Source of the DNA: Improbicoccus devescovinae
GTDB taxonomy: Bacteria; Bacillota; Clostridia; Oscillospirales; Acutalibacteraceae
Assembly: GCA_036245095.1 (NCBI GenBank)
Contig: BSWA01000001.1
Location: 1 to 64,000, forward strand
Length of the DNA stretch: 64,000 nt
Reading direction: 5' to 3'
In this document: positions 1 through 8,182 of the stretch, in pieces
Layout of the letters: each line of letters opens with the position of its first letter
Position numbering within the stretch: position 1 is the stretch's first letter
Position numbers and translations under genes: made by a program
Notes under the pieces: model-generated
Databases searched by the model: none
Told to the model about the DNA's origin: nothing
The model's input: only the letters and a program-made list of their open reading frames with translations

Positions 1-117
1 TTTGTCGAATTTATTGTTGCTGTAGTCTTTCTTGTACAATTCTATAAACTTGTCATATCCGTAATTTTTAATTATGAAACTCACGAATGAATGACCGCAC
101 GAATACAATCTTTCACC
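1..117 (-). pseudogene. C-terminal fragment of a peptidase-like protein, cut by IS remnant
   Basis: The minus strand is open from about position 117 to the window edge and reads like real protein, with the stretch YSCGHSFVSFIIKNYGYDKF followed by IELYKKDY. This pattern (a G/H-S-F-V segment, then a YGxDKFxELY segment) resembles the C-terminal helix region of peptidase-MA/M1-like metallopeptidases. No HExxH site lies in the visible part, because the N-terminal side is replaced by transposase-derived sequence from about 118 onward. The 3' end is outside the window. The call rests on pattern recognition alone, so the family name is tentative. The plus-strand reading of these bases is an antisense shadow. 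Confidence 0.4.
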
Positions 118-420
118 GTCATCTAAATAATAAGATAAAAGCATTGGCAGATACCGGATTTCAAGGAATTCATAAATTCCATAAAAATTCAGAAATTCCA
201 AAAAAGAAAATTAAAAGACATCCACTTACAAAACAAAAAAAGAGAAAAATCGTAAAATCGCAAGCCAAAGAGTTTAAATCAAGCATGCTATTGGATTTAT
301 CAAACGTTTTAAAATTTTATCTGAACGATACCGAAATCGTAGGAAACGTTTTAGTCTCCGGTGTAATTTGATCTCCGGTATTTGTAATTTTGATATGAGT
401 GTTTAGTTTGGAAAGAAGTT
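118..420 (+). pseudogene. IS5-family (DDE_Tnp_4 type) transposase, 3' fragment
   Basis: The translation contains LADTGFQGIHKFHKNSEIPK, the D-x-G-[YF]-Q-G block typical of IS5-family transposases of the DDE_Tnp_4 group. A second segment in another frame (FKILSERYRNRRKRFSLRCN) is the usual C-terminal block. Between them the frame carries a TAA (near 273) at the same place as in the copy at 3.7-4.6 kb, so both copies descend from an already broken ancestor or share a hot spot. Only the last third of the gene remains. It joins abruptly to foreign coding sequence at about 118. It faces the opposite way to the second copy, and the two flank the 621-3583 gene pair. Confidence 0.75.
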
Positions 421-424
421 TATT

Positions 425-569
425 AGACCTGATCTGAGACTGAATTATTTTTGTAAATTTCGAGGCCACAGGAGTACAGAAACGTGTAGCATACTGGTTG
501 TATATGATAAGTTTCGAGCCTCATATTTACGCTGAAATTTGCAAAAAGAATAAGTTTTAGGATAGGTCT
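425..569. repeat. 145-bp element with AGACCT termini (MITE-like or IS-end remnant)
   Basis: The segment starts AGACCTGATCTGAG and ends ...TTTTAGGATAGGTCT, whose reverse complement is AGACCTATCCTAAAA. Both ends share AGACCT plus a partly similar interior with the end of the IS5-type copy at 3716 (AGACCTCTTGCGAAA). No coding frame is present inside. It could be a small non-autonomous relative or two stacked IS ends. A further AGACCTATCCTAG end lies at 23894-23906 on the minus strand. Confidence 0.35.
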
Positions 570-620
570 GTTAGGTGTATTCTCTGTTTATAATTACGAG
601 TTAATGTTATAATAGGCCTC

Positions 621-3128
621 TTATTTATGATGTTTAAACAAATTCTTGGCTTTATTAAGAGTACTAGCTATTATTGAATCTTGAGTGCCTTCTATAGTTT
701 GGGGACAAGCAAGATCTTGTTTCTTCCCTGTTTCAACGGCTTTCGAAATCTTTATTTTTTGGGTTTCATTATCAATATAAAAAAATATATTCTTTCCTCC
801 TGTTTGTTTTTTCAGGCCTCCGGCAATTGCCATTTGTGTCTTTACCGCAAAAAATGCTATTAAACATGTAAAGTTTTTATAATTCAATTTTCCTAATGAT
901 TTGAATATGCCGCCCACGGCGTCGGCCGCGGTTCCTTTTTTTTTAAGGTTATCCTCGGATCCTTTATAAATTTGTTTTATTTTCTCTAAGATGTTGACAT
1001 ATTTGCGAATTATCGTTTTGCATTCTGATACTCGTTTAGCTTTATATTTCTGATTTTTTTGCTCCATAACTGTCTTATCTCGGTTTTGATTTTTGGCAAT
1101 CATCCCCTTTAATTCTTCTATTTTTTGTCTACCGTCTACTATTGGTATCAATAATTCTGTTTTTGATGATTCATCGTTGGCAAAAAATTTAGCTATTCGC
1201 GTCTTGTACTTACTTGCTATTATTTTGGAGGTGCTGCGTAATTCTGAAATATTGATACATGTTTTTTTTGTTTTTTCATCTATTGTTTCTATATCTTTCT
1301 TAAACTCTTCCTCGAGACTCTGCCAGTTTTTCAAATTATCATTTTCAAAATTGGTCACTGTACATTTATCATGTTCATTTTTTATTTGCTGTATACTTGG
1401 CCAACCAAAAGTAGCATTATCTGCTTCAGGTGGAGTGAAATTCTTTTGAATAATTGGGCCCCATGCAAGATTGTATTTTTTGGTATTTCCGGACTTTAAA
1501 TATTCGGTTAAAAATTCAGCACATTTGTATATTTCGTTATTAGTTTGAATTTCCGTATTTGTTTGACTTATCTCATTTCTGATTTTTTGCATTTCAGAAG
1601 TGTTTGCCTCGAGAATTTCGAGTTTTTCTTTTTCTTTATTTTCAATCAAATTTACATAATCAGTATTCAATGAATTTATTAATTTTGAAGTTAAACCACT
1701 AACTAGGCTCACAACTTTTTGTATAGCATCAACTATTTGATTTTTTTTAGATGTAATCACATCAAAAGATTCGTTTATCTGAGGGATAAACTCATTAATA
1801 TTTGGGATTTGGTCATGCATTTCTGTTGCTGCTAATATAAAAGTAGGGAAAATATTAGCTTGGACTTCTGTAATGCTGCGCGTAAGCGTGTCATATTTTT
1901 GACATACTTTACGCAAATAATCACTAACTTCAGTACTTGCTTTTCTTCTTTTTTCTTTCCATCGTGTATATGTGGTTTGGAGGATTTTTATGAGATGGCT
2001 CCATGCTTTAGACGTATAGCCACTTAGCTGTTTCATTATACTTTGTGTACTTAAATGCTTCTTACCTATCTTATTACTCACCTTACCCATCACCCTCTTC
2101 AACAATCCGGTATTAGGCCACTTCAAACTTGATTCTTTTATAAATGTTATAGTATTCTCGTCAATGTTTAACTTTTTATCACCCACAAACGCCGTGTTAA
2201 CCTGACTTATGAGTTCTTCAAGCTTAGAAATTTCTCTGTCTTTGTTTTCAATATATCTGATAGTCTCTTCGCAAGAAAGCTTGCTTAGTGCTGCATATTT
2301 TTTTTGCAGTTCATAAATTGTTTTTTCACATTGCTCACACTGTTTTTTTATACCTTCATATTTTTTATCAAGTTCCTTTTTGGGCGACTTATCTTTCTCT
2401 TTTTTTTTCAATTCTTTCTTTTTCCTTTTAAATGATTCGTCAAGGCCTTTTTGTTTAGCAATAAAAGCACTAGCGAGTCCATTTATCGAGGCAATCAATT
2501 TTTGGTTTTCGTTGAACTTTTTCGATATCTCCTCATATTTATTGTGATATTCGGCTTCAAAGTGACTTTCAATTTTATAAAATTTTGGCAAATTAGATTC
2601 ACCTTCAAAAAAATCTTTGATTCTTATCAGACTCTGTTCGGTCACTTCTTCCTTTTTTTTGGGCCAAGCATCAATCCCATCAATCAATTTTTGAGGAGAT
2701 ATACCCATAGTAAACGTATTAGCATAAGCTGCGTTATATTTTGTAGCCTCATCTACAAACGTTGTATAACTATCATCAAGCGCAAGCTTACGTTCTTTAT
2801 ACCTATCCCGGCTAAATTCATTACCCTTATGAAATAAAGATTTCACTTTGCTTACGATGGTTTTGATCCCACTTGTACTCTCTTTATTTTTTGATAACAA
2901 AAACTTCAAATATTTCTTACATTCCTTTAGGTATGAAACTAGTTTATTAACGTCTCTTCTTTCCGTTGTACTTAATTTCGACCCACGCGTGTTTATTAGA
3001 ATATCAAGTATGTATTTAGTAGGGTTTAATCCCAGAAACGTCACGTCGCCGAGTAGTGATGCATTTGCTTCAAATTCGATTCCTTTAATCATATTGCTAA
3101 ACTGCTTGACCATATTAAAAACGCCCAT
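621..3128 (-). CDS. large lysine-rich coiled-coil protein, unknown function
   Basis: An 835-residue protein dominated by K/E-rich heptad-like helices (for example KKELKKKEKDKSPKKELDKK near residue 240), with no recognised enzymatic motif. The N-terminus (GVFNMVKQFSNMIKGIEFEA) and a short C-terminal hydrophobic stretch (NFTCLIAFFAVKTQMAIAGG) could contact membrane. No Sec signal is evident. I chose the ATG at 3128 because AAGGTGAG stands about 5-8 bases upstream; the GTG nine bases earlier overlaps that ribosome site. It lies about 50 bp behind the small leader-bearing gene at 3179-3583 on the same strand, so the two are probably co-transcribed. The pair is flanked by inverted IS remnants, which suggests acquisition. 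I do not recognise the family; a secreted or structural effector is possible but unproven. Confidence 0.75.
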   Translation of the reverse strand: MGVFNMVKQFSNMIKGIEFEANASLLGDVTFLGLNPTKYILDILINTRGSKLSTTERRDVNKLVSYLKECKKYLKFLLSKNKESTSGIKTIVSKVKSLFHKGNEFSRDRYKERKLALDDSYTTFVDEATKYNAAYANTFTMGISPQKLIDGIDAWPKKKEEVTEQSLIRIKDFFEGESNLPKFYKIESHFEAEYHNKYEEISKKFNENQKLIASINGLASAFIAKQKGLDESFKRKKKELKKKEKDKSPKKELDKKYEGIKKQCEQCEKTIYELQKKYAALSKLSCEETIRYIENKDREISKLEELISQVNTAFVGDKKLNIDENTITFIKESSLKWPNTGLLKRVMGKVSNKIGKKHLSTQSIMKQLSGYTSKAWSHLIKILQTTYTRWKEKRRKASTEVSDYLRKVCQKYDTLTRSITEVQANIFPTFILAATEMHDQIPNINEFIPQINESFDVITSKKNQIVDAIQKVVSLVSGLTSKLINSLNTDYVNLIENKEKEKLEILEANTSEMQKIRNEISQTNTEIQTNNEIYKCAEFLTEYLKSGNTKKYNLAWGPIIQKNFTPPEADNATFGWPSIQQIKNEHDKCTVTNFENDNLKNWQSLEEEFKKDIETIDEKTKKTCINISELRSTSKIIASKYKTRIAKFFANDESSKTELLIPIVDGRQKIEELKGMIAKNQNRDKTVMEQKNQKYKAKRVSECKTIIRKYVNILEKIKQIYKGSEDNLKKKGTAADAVGGIFKSLGKLNYKNFTCLIAFFAVKTQMAIAGGLKKQTGGKNIFFYIDNETQKIKISKAVETGKKQDLACPQTIEGTQDSIIASTLNKAKNLFKHHK

Positions 3129-3178
3129 TATGCTCACCTTCTTTTTGTATATTTTTTATAAAAAAATAAAACTTGAAG

Positions 3179-3583
3179 TTAAAACTTGCGTTTTACCCAA
3201 GTAAACATAGTGCTTGGAATTACGTATTCATGCCCACTATTAGAATTAACAACAGAGCCCACCGTTTGCCACACTAACAACGAAGAAATCCCCACTGTAG
3301 CGATGGAAAGAGCTATAGTTTTCTTTCTATTATTATCGGTCCAGTCCTTAAGTTTGGCATACAAACCAGCGGCAGAAACTTGATTTAATTCATCTTCATC
3401 CAATTTACCTTTTTTAAATATTTTAAAAATTAAGAGGCTAAAAAAATCGTTAACAAACTCGAACTCAGAATCGGTCAAAATGATTCCTTCGGAAGCGAAC
3501 AAATTCAGAACATCGTTTTTATCATGCAACGAAGCCAATTTGCTTATTATATCCCGATTTTGCAATAATTCATTAAATGTCAT
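3179..3583 (-). CDS. small protein with Nif11-like leader and one membrane segment
   Basis: A 134-residue protein. Residues 1-60 resemble the helical part of Nif11/nitrile-hydratase-type leader peptides, with FASEGIILTDSEFEFVNDFF near 29-48. Residues 61-73 read LDEDELNQVSAAG, close to the L-S-D-E-E-L-x-x-V-x-G-G signature that precedes the cleavage point of such leaders, here with A-A-G instead of G-G. Residues 89-112 form a hydrophobic helix (TIALSIATVGISSLLVWQTV) and the tail is short and basic. An AGAGGGGG ribosome site precedes the ATG. It is the first gene of the pair with the 835-residue coiled-coil protein. It might be an exported peptide precursor, a holin-like protein or a membrane anchor. 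The leader assignment is based on pattern only. Confidence 0.65.
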   Translation of the reverse strand: MTFNELLQNRDIISKLASLHDKNDVLNLFASEGIILTDSEFEFVNDFFSLLIFKIFKKGKLDEDELNQVSAAGLYAKLKDWTDNNRKKTIALSIATVGISSLLVWQTVGSVVNSNSGHEYVIPSTMFTWVKRKF

Positions 3584-3621
3584 AAAACTCGACCCCCTCT
3601 AAAAAACTTATTGTTATATAA

Positions 3622-3649
3622 ATTATATCATATAAATTTTAAAAAGCAA
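3622..3649 (-). promoter_or_regulatory. sigma-A-type promoter for the 3583/3128 gene pair
   Basis: On the minus strand TTGCTT (3649-3644) is followed after 16 bp by TATAAT (3627-3622), about 40 bp before the start codon at 3583. It is a good vegetative promoter match and no other gene lies between it and the pair. Confidence 0.55.
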
Positions 3650-3715
3650 CAAAAAACAGCATAAACCAAAAAATAATAATTCCAGACACTGCCTAATTTT
3701 TAACTTTAATATATT

Positions 3716-4560
3716 AGACCTCTTGCGAAACTTAAGCAACCAGATCAAAATTACAAATACCGGAGATCAAATTACACCTGAGACCAAAACGTTTTCTACG
3801 ATTTCGGTATCGTTCAGATAAAATTTTAAAACGTTTGATAAATCCAATAGCATGCTCGTTTTAAACTCTTTGGCTTGCGATTTTACGATTTTTCTCTTTT
3901 TTTTGTTTTGTAAAAGGACGTTTTTTTGTTTTCTTTTTTGGAATTTCTGAATTTTTATGGAATTTATGAATTACTTGAAATCCGATATCTGCCAATATTT
4001 TTATCTTACTATTTATGCTAAGTTTAGATTCTTTAAAAAGTTTGAAATCGTATTTTTTACCATTAGCGAAATTTGTAAAAATTACTTGACCTGTTTTTTG
4101 TCTGCAACTAACTGAAATTTTAAAGTATGCCGTTTTTTCTTGCCAAAATAATATTTCTTTTGTTTGTTTTTTCGATTTTCTATTTTTTGCCCATTCTTTT
4201 TTCTGTTTTTTTTGGCCGTTCGGTTGTAGTTTCAGAAGCATCAATTAAAATTACTTTATATTTTAGGTCACTTTTTTGAAGCGCTTTTTGACCAGGAAGC
4301 GCGAAAGTTCCGTTCTTTACAAATGTGTCCTTCACTCACTTAATAATTTTGTATGCATAAGATTCTGATATTCCGTAGTTTACGCCGATATGAAAATAGG
4401 TTCTGTACTCAGACCGATACTTATAACCCGACATCCCCAAAAACTAGAAAAATTAAAATGTCAATAGTGAATTTACAAAAACCAACAATATTTGCAAAAC
4501 TATGCGAGTTGCTGAAAATTAATTGTTAAAACGTACACATCGAGAATATTATGAAAATAA
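3716..4560 (-). pseudogene. IS5-family transposase, degenerate second copy
   Basis: Reading from about 4560 down to 3750 gives a decayed IS5-family (DDE_Tnp_4) transposase: EYRTYFHIGVNYGISESYAYK, then a TGA where the family has W, then ALPGQKALQKSDLKYKVILI, DASET (catalytic D), KTGQVIFTNFANGKKYDFKL, LADIGFQVIHKFHKNSEIPK, a TAA, and FKILSERYRNRRKRF. One or more frameshifts lie in the N-terminal part. The 3' end stops at AGACCTCTTGCGAAACTTA (3716), a terminal inverted-repeat-like sequence. The matching 5' terminus near 4560 is not seen. It has opposite orientation to the fragment at 118-420 and is closely similar to it over the shared part. Confidence 0.8.
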
Positions 4561-4770
4561 AAAATAAAATGCAATAGTTTTTTATTAAATTTTTTACCTA
4601 AAAAATATTTCGGGTATTTTTTATTTTCAAAATTTAAAGGAGTGTTTGAAATTAAGTGTTAGAATGGTTTCGTGTTTCGATGGTTGCTCTTTTGTTTTTA
4701 GTTTTCTTTTTGTTGTTTGCTGTTTCTAGAATTTAAAATTCTAGATTTTTTATTTAGGAGATGATAAATT
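4561..4770. other. AT-rich leader region before the plus-strand phage early module
   Basis: Between the IS remnant and the first early gene I see no coding frame. The stretch holds a hairpin plus T-run (4725-4751, listed separately) and a TTTAGGAG ribosome site at 4753-4760. I find no convincing promoter hexamer pair. Confidence 0.5.
4725..4751 (+). terminator. leader hairpin with T-run upstream of phage early genes
   Basis: TCTAGAATTT and AAATTCTAGA form a nearly perfect 10-bp inverted repeat followed by five or six Ts, only about 20 bp before the first early gene. A terminator inside the leader of an early operon suggests attenuation or antitermination. The minus-strand early operon at 23.6 kb has a hairpin in the equivalent place. 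Confidence 0.6.
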
Positions 4771-4959
4771 GTGCCAGATGTAGTTGCTATATGTCTATTA
4801 ATGACCGCGATTTTGTTGATTGTTAATTTTTATCAGGGAATTCAAATTTGTTCTGTGAATCGAAATCTTAGAAAAGCTGTTAGAAATTTGAATAGCAAAT
4901 ATTTGCAAGACAATAAAATCGAGTTACAAAAAATTTATCGTAATTTTGAAGATTATTAA
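4771..4959 (+). CDS. small phage membrane protein
   Basis: A 62-residue protein starting at GTG. Residues 5-22 are a hydrophobic helix (VAICLLMTAILLIVNFYQ), followed by a basic, helical cytoplasmic part. The start is supported by TTAGGAG about 10 bases upstream. It is clearly similar to the protein at 23346-23552: both have the order hydrophobic helix, FYQ-x-x-Q-I/C, basic helix, acidic C-terminus, and both are the first gene of a phage early operon. The function is unknown. Early-lysis timing, superinfection exclusion or membrane tethering of replication are all possible. Confidence 0.6.
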   Translation: MPDVVAICLLMTAILLIVNFYQGIQICSVNRNLRKAVRNLNSKYLQDNKIELQKIYRNFEDY

Positions 4960-4975
4960 AAAAGAGGAAATTTAT

Positions 4976-5479
4976 TTGAAAATCAAATTCACAGTTAATG
5001 GCAAGCCTCGTGGAAAAGAAAGACCAAGAATTTGCTTAAGACAAGGAAAATGCTTTGCTTACACGCCTCAGAAAACTTCTGAATACGAAGAAAATATTCG
5101 CAAGAGTTTTAGAAAAAATTTTAAGAATAAATTGTTTGAAAAAAATATTCCGCTTGAGGCAGTTATAACCGCGTTTTATCCCATCCCAAAAGGAATAAGT
5201 AAATCGAAATTTTCTGAAATGCAAAATGATGAAATTTTACCAACTAAAAAGCCGGACTGCGATAACGTAATTAAAATTATTTTAGATGCTCTCAATGGCG
5301 TTTGTTACGAAGACGACGCTCAAATCTGTAATTTGAAATTTGAAAAGCATTACTCAAATATGCCGAGTGTGAGAGTTGAAATTTCAGAAATTGATACACA
5401 TAAAAAAATTTTTAAGTTTGAAGAATTTTTGGATGAAACTGGAAAGAAATGGCAGAAAAAATTGGAGATCGTTAAATGA
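4976..5479 (+). CDS. RusA-like Holliday junction resolvase (plus-strand module)
   Basis: About 167 residues. The N-terminus has VNGKPRGKERPRI and YTPQKTSEYEENI, the usual RusA start. The acidic metal-binding block is KPDCDNVIKIILDALNG followed by YEDDAQI, with the aspartates expected for catalysis. RusA cuts four-way junctions during phage recombination or packaging. I chose TTG at 4976 because AGAGGAAA lies 8 bases upstream; the TTG at 4946 has no ribosome site and overlaps the preceding gene. The 3' end overlaps the next gene by 4 bp, which indicates translational coupling. A second, only distantly similar RusA is encoded at 20817-21212. Confidence 0.85.
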   Translation: MKIKFTVNGKPRGKERPRICLRQGKCFAYTPQKTSEYEENIRKSFRKNFKNKLFEKNIPLEAVITAFYPIPKGISKSKFSEMQNDEILPTKKPDCDNVIKIILDALNGVCYEDDAQICNLKFEKHYSNMPSVRVEISEIDTHKKIFKFEEFLDETGKKWQKKLEIVK

Positions 5480-5976
5480 AATTATATGAAATCAGTGAGA
5501 AATATTTCGAATTTTTGTCTAATTTTGAAAATGGAGAAATTTCGGAAGAAGAAATCGATAAAAAAATTAAATTAATCGCTAAAGAATTTGATGAAAAAGC
5601 TGACTCTATAGCTTGCTTGATTAAAAATTTGAATGCCGAAGCGGAAGCGATTGCCAAAGAAGTTTCAATGTTAAAAGAAAGAGAAAAATACAAAAGCAAA
5701 TTGTCTTTAAAGCTTTCAGATTACTTGAAGTCACAAATGAAAATTGTCGGCAGGCCAAAAATCGAAACTGCAAGAAACAAATTAGTAATTCGCAAAAATC
5801 CGGAATCGATTGAATTTAGCAATAAGTTCATAGACTGGGCACGAGAAAGCGGAGAACAATTTTTAAAATTTCTGGAGCCTGAAATTAATAAAAATTTAGT
5901 CAAAGAAAAGCTCAAAAACGGAGAAGAAATTCCGTTTGCAAAATTAATTCAAAAAGAAAGGTTAGAAATAAAATGA
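5476..5976 (+). CDS. siphovirus Gp157-family protein
   Basis: 166 residues, helical throughout. The N-terminal half is an acidic helix pair (ISEEEIDKKIKLIAKEFDEK), followed by a K/E-rich coiled coil and then KLSDYLKSQMKIVGRPKIET, a segment characteristic of the siphovirus Gp157 family. That family is found in early recombination modules of Gram-positive phages and was linked to phage resistance in Streptococcus thermophilus; its biochemical role is not settled. The ATG overlaps the end of rusA, and the stop overlaps the ERF start by 4 bp. The gene appears intact. Confidence 0.75.
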   Translation: MKLYEISEKYFEFLSNFENGEISEEEIDKKIKLIAKEFDEKADSIACLIKNLNAEAEAIAKEVSMLKEREKYKSKLSLKLSDYLKSQMKIVGRPKIETARNKLVIRKNPESIEFSNKFIDWARESGEQFLKFLEPEINKNLVKEKLKNGEEIPFAKLIQKERLEIK

Positions 5977-6620
5977 ATGTTTTTGAAAAAGTACAAAAAA
6001 TCAAGCTCGAATTACTCGATTGCCATTTAAAAAAATCAGGAAATAACAAATTCGCTAATTTTAAATATTACGAGCTTGACGACTTCATGCCGCATATAAT
6101 CAGGCTTTGCGATAAATATAAAATTTTTACTCAAATTACTTTTGATGAAAATTATGCAAATTTATTTGTGTTTGATTCTGAAAATAAAGAAGATCTAGAA
6201 AAACCTCCAAAAATAACAATTAAATGCCCGATTGAAAAATTAGAAATCCGCGGAGCAAATGCAATACAGGCGATCGGAGGGATGCAAACGTATTTAAGAC
6301 GATATTTGTATATGGCGTTATTCGAAATTACTGAAAACGATTTATTCGATGCAAATCACGGGAAGTCAGAAATTACAAAAACAAAGAAAATCGAAGAACT
6401 TGGGAATAAATCGCTATCAAAAAAACAGGGGATTTCAACTGAAGAAAAAGATGAATTGCGAACTTTAATCGGCAACAAAGATTTAGAACTTAAGCTTTTA
6501 AAACAATACAAAGTTAATTATTTAGTCGAGTTGACGCCAGATCAAGCCAAAGAAATCAAAGAAAGAATTGAAAAATTTAAAGCTAAAACTGAGAAAAAAC
6601 AGGAGGAAAACAATGTTTAA
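5973..6620 (+). CDS. ERF-family single-strand annealing protein
   Basis: 215 residues. Residues 1-135 match the ERF superfamily (essential recombination function, P22 Erf relatives): FANFKYYELDDFMPHIIRLC, then GANAIQAIGGMQTYLRRYLY, the glycine- and aromatic-rich core that contacts DNA, and ITENDLFDAN. The C-terminal 80 residues are charged and variable, as usual. ERF proteins anneal single strands in phage recombination and pair with an SSB, which is the next gene (8-bp overlap). The neighbouring prophage module uses a RecT-type annealing protein instead, so two unrelated recombination systems coexist here. Confidence 0.85.
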   Translation: MNVFEKVQKIKLELLDCHLKKSGNNKFANFKYYELDDFMPHIIRLCDKYKIFTQITFDENYANLFVFDSENKEDLEKPPKITIKCPIEKLEIRGANAIQAIGGMQTYLRRYLYMALFEITENDLFDANHGKSEITKTKKIEELGNKSLSKKQGISTEEKDELRTLIGNKDLELKLLKQYKVNYLVELTPDQAKEIKERIEKFKAKTEKKQEENNV

Positions 6621-6999
6621 TTTAATTGTGCTTATGGGTCGTTTGACTGTTGATCCAGAACTAAAAACTTCTCAAAATGATAAAAATTTTGTGAGATTTA
6701 ACCTAGCGGTTAATCGATATGTTAAAGACAAAGACCATCCAGAGGCAGACTTTTTCAAAATTGTTGCATGGGAGAAAACAGCTGAATTTATATGTAATTA
6801 TTTTAATAAAGGCGATACGATAGTGATTCAAGGGAGCGTCAAGACTGGCACATTTACTGACGATGAAGGCATAAAACGTAAGACTTTTGATGTGTTAGCA
6901 AATAAAGTTGATTTTGCTGGCTCTAAAAAAGATAAGCCTGAAACGCTTCAAACTGATAGATTTGGAGATTTAACAGACGCAAAAAACACAAACCCTTAA
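6613..6999 (+). CDS. ssb: single-stranded DNA-binding protein (phage SSB)
   Basis: 128 residues with a complete OB-fold: LIVLMGRLTVDPELKTSQN, FVRFNLAVNRYVKD, DFFKIVAWEKTAEFICNYF, KGDTIVIQGSVKTGTFTD. The ATG at 6613 has a perfect AGGAGG (6601-6606) 6 bases upstream; an upstream in-frame codon at 6568 lies inside the ERF gene and is not used. The C-terminus (DAKNTNP) lacks the acidic DDxPF tip that binds partner proteins, so it is a tail-less phage SSB or was shortened. It is the last gene of the plus-strand early module; about 200 bp of AT-rich, gene-free DNA follows. Confidence 0.9.
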   Translation: MFNLIVLMGRLTVDPELKTSQNDKNFVRFNLAVNRYVKDKDHPEADFFKIVAWEKTAEFICNYFNKGDTIVIQGSVKTGTFTDDEGIKRKTFDVLANKVDFAGSKKDKPETLQTDRFGDLTDAKNTNP

Positions 7000-7202
7000 A
7001 AAAACATAAACCGCATTAAAATATATTTTTCTAAAAATTAATGAAATTGATTTTGTTTCCTCAAAAAACCAAGCTTACACTAATTTTAAGAACTTGGTTC
7101 TTTGATTTTTACCACAATCTAAATATAATTTTTAATTAATTTGATTTTTTGGCTCAATTTTATTAAATTCTTGCAAATTTTGTTTTTCTATTGTTTAATT
7201 TT

Positions 7203-7811
7203 TTAAAATATTGAGATTATTTCGTCTTTGATTAAATCAGGGATCTCAATTTTACCTATGAATTTGAAGAAAATTAAAACTTTTTGGTTTCTTATTATGA
7301 AATATTTTTTCTGACTTTTCCCATCTTTTTTTATTATTTTTTCTTTTCTTTCTTTGCGATGAAAAATTTCAATTTTTTCAATAAATTCATGTAGAATCTC
7401 AAAAGTTAATTTTTCAAAGTTTTTATGTTTTTTTACAAGTTCCAAAAAACTTTTAATATTTTGTTCTGGAGTTTGTTTTAAACTCTGTTCCAATTTTTCT
7501 TCTTTTTTCCCTCTTTCAATCAGGACAAATTCTTTAATTTTAAAATTAATTTTCTTTTGTTCATTTTCAAACTTTGCAAGAAGTTTAGAAAAACGTTCTT
7601 CGCTTACATTTCCAAGCACACGGTCTTCATACAGTTTCTCTATCAAAAGATCTATTTTGCTTTCATGTTGTTGAAAAACTTTCAGTTCATTTAAAGTATT
7701 AAACTTATTTTCTACCTCGTTTTTTACCGGAATATTTTGATTATAATTTTTCAACTTTTCATCAAACTGGTTTTTAAGTTCTAAAGTTTTTACTAGATAG
7801 TGGCTACACAA
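7203..7811 (-). pseudogene. large serine recombinase, C-terminal fragment
   Basis: Residues such as IEKLYEDRVLGNVSEERFSK, the long helical segment after it and FEILHEFIEKIEI match the C-terminal coiled-coil/DUF4368 part of large serine recombinases (Tn916/TnpX-type site-specific recombinases). The catalytic serine domain and zinc ribbon are missing. The open frame begins at a non-native junction (7811) immediately beside an IS fragment, so the gene was cut there. It probably was the integrase of one of the mobile elements in this region. A protein product is unlikely to be active. Confidence 0.75.
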
Positions 7812-8160
7812 GAATCCTCAACCACTGTAAAATTGAAGCAATCGTGACCGCACCTCGAAAAGAAGAAGTCGTTTTTGCATACGCGAGGCTACACCACGAA
7901 GTCGTTTTAGTTTTAAAAAAGCGTTTTCAACCAAATGGCGTAACTTGTACAAGTATTTATCATATTCTCGTTGAATCTTCCGATTCTTTTTTGGTGGGAT
8001 AATTACATTCATACCACATTTTTTTTGCAAACTCAACAATTTCATTGCTATCATAGCCTCTGTCGGCAAGTAAATTCTCAGCTTTTATCCCTTTAATGAG
8101 AGGGTGATTATCGGTTCTATTTTAAGCCATTGTTCGTTTTTTAAATCATGTCTGTTTTGT
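7812..8160 (-). pseudogene. IS5-family (IS427-like) transposase, C-terminal fragment with frameshift
   Basis: Upstream part in one frame: IKAENLLADRGYDSNEIVEF, containing the D-R-G-Y-D block. Then, after a frameshift near 8020, IPPKKNRKIQREYDKYLYKL and ENAFLKLKRLRGVASRMQKR with the catalytic E. These blocks are diagnostic of IS427-type IS5 transposases, a different IS from that at 0.1 and 3.7 kb. Its right end abuts the truncated 3' end of the portal gene and its left end abuts the truncated recombinase, so an insertion and deletion event here joined them. Confidence 0.8.
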
Positions 8161-8182
8161 AAATTATTCATAGTTTTTAAGT

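Noticed and set aside
87..371. 94-residue plus-strand protein starting at 87
   Set aside because: Its first about 12 residues are antisense to a peptidase-like fragment and its last third is out of frame relative to the transposase; it is a chance frame across a pseudogene.
621..3137. Structural maintenance (SMC/Rad50) ATPase assignment for the large coiled-coil protein
   Set aside because: No Walker A or signature motif is present at either end.
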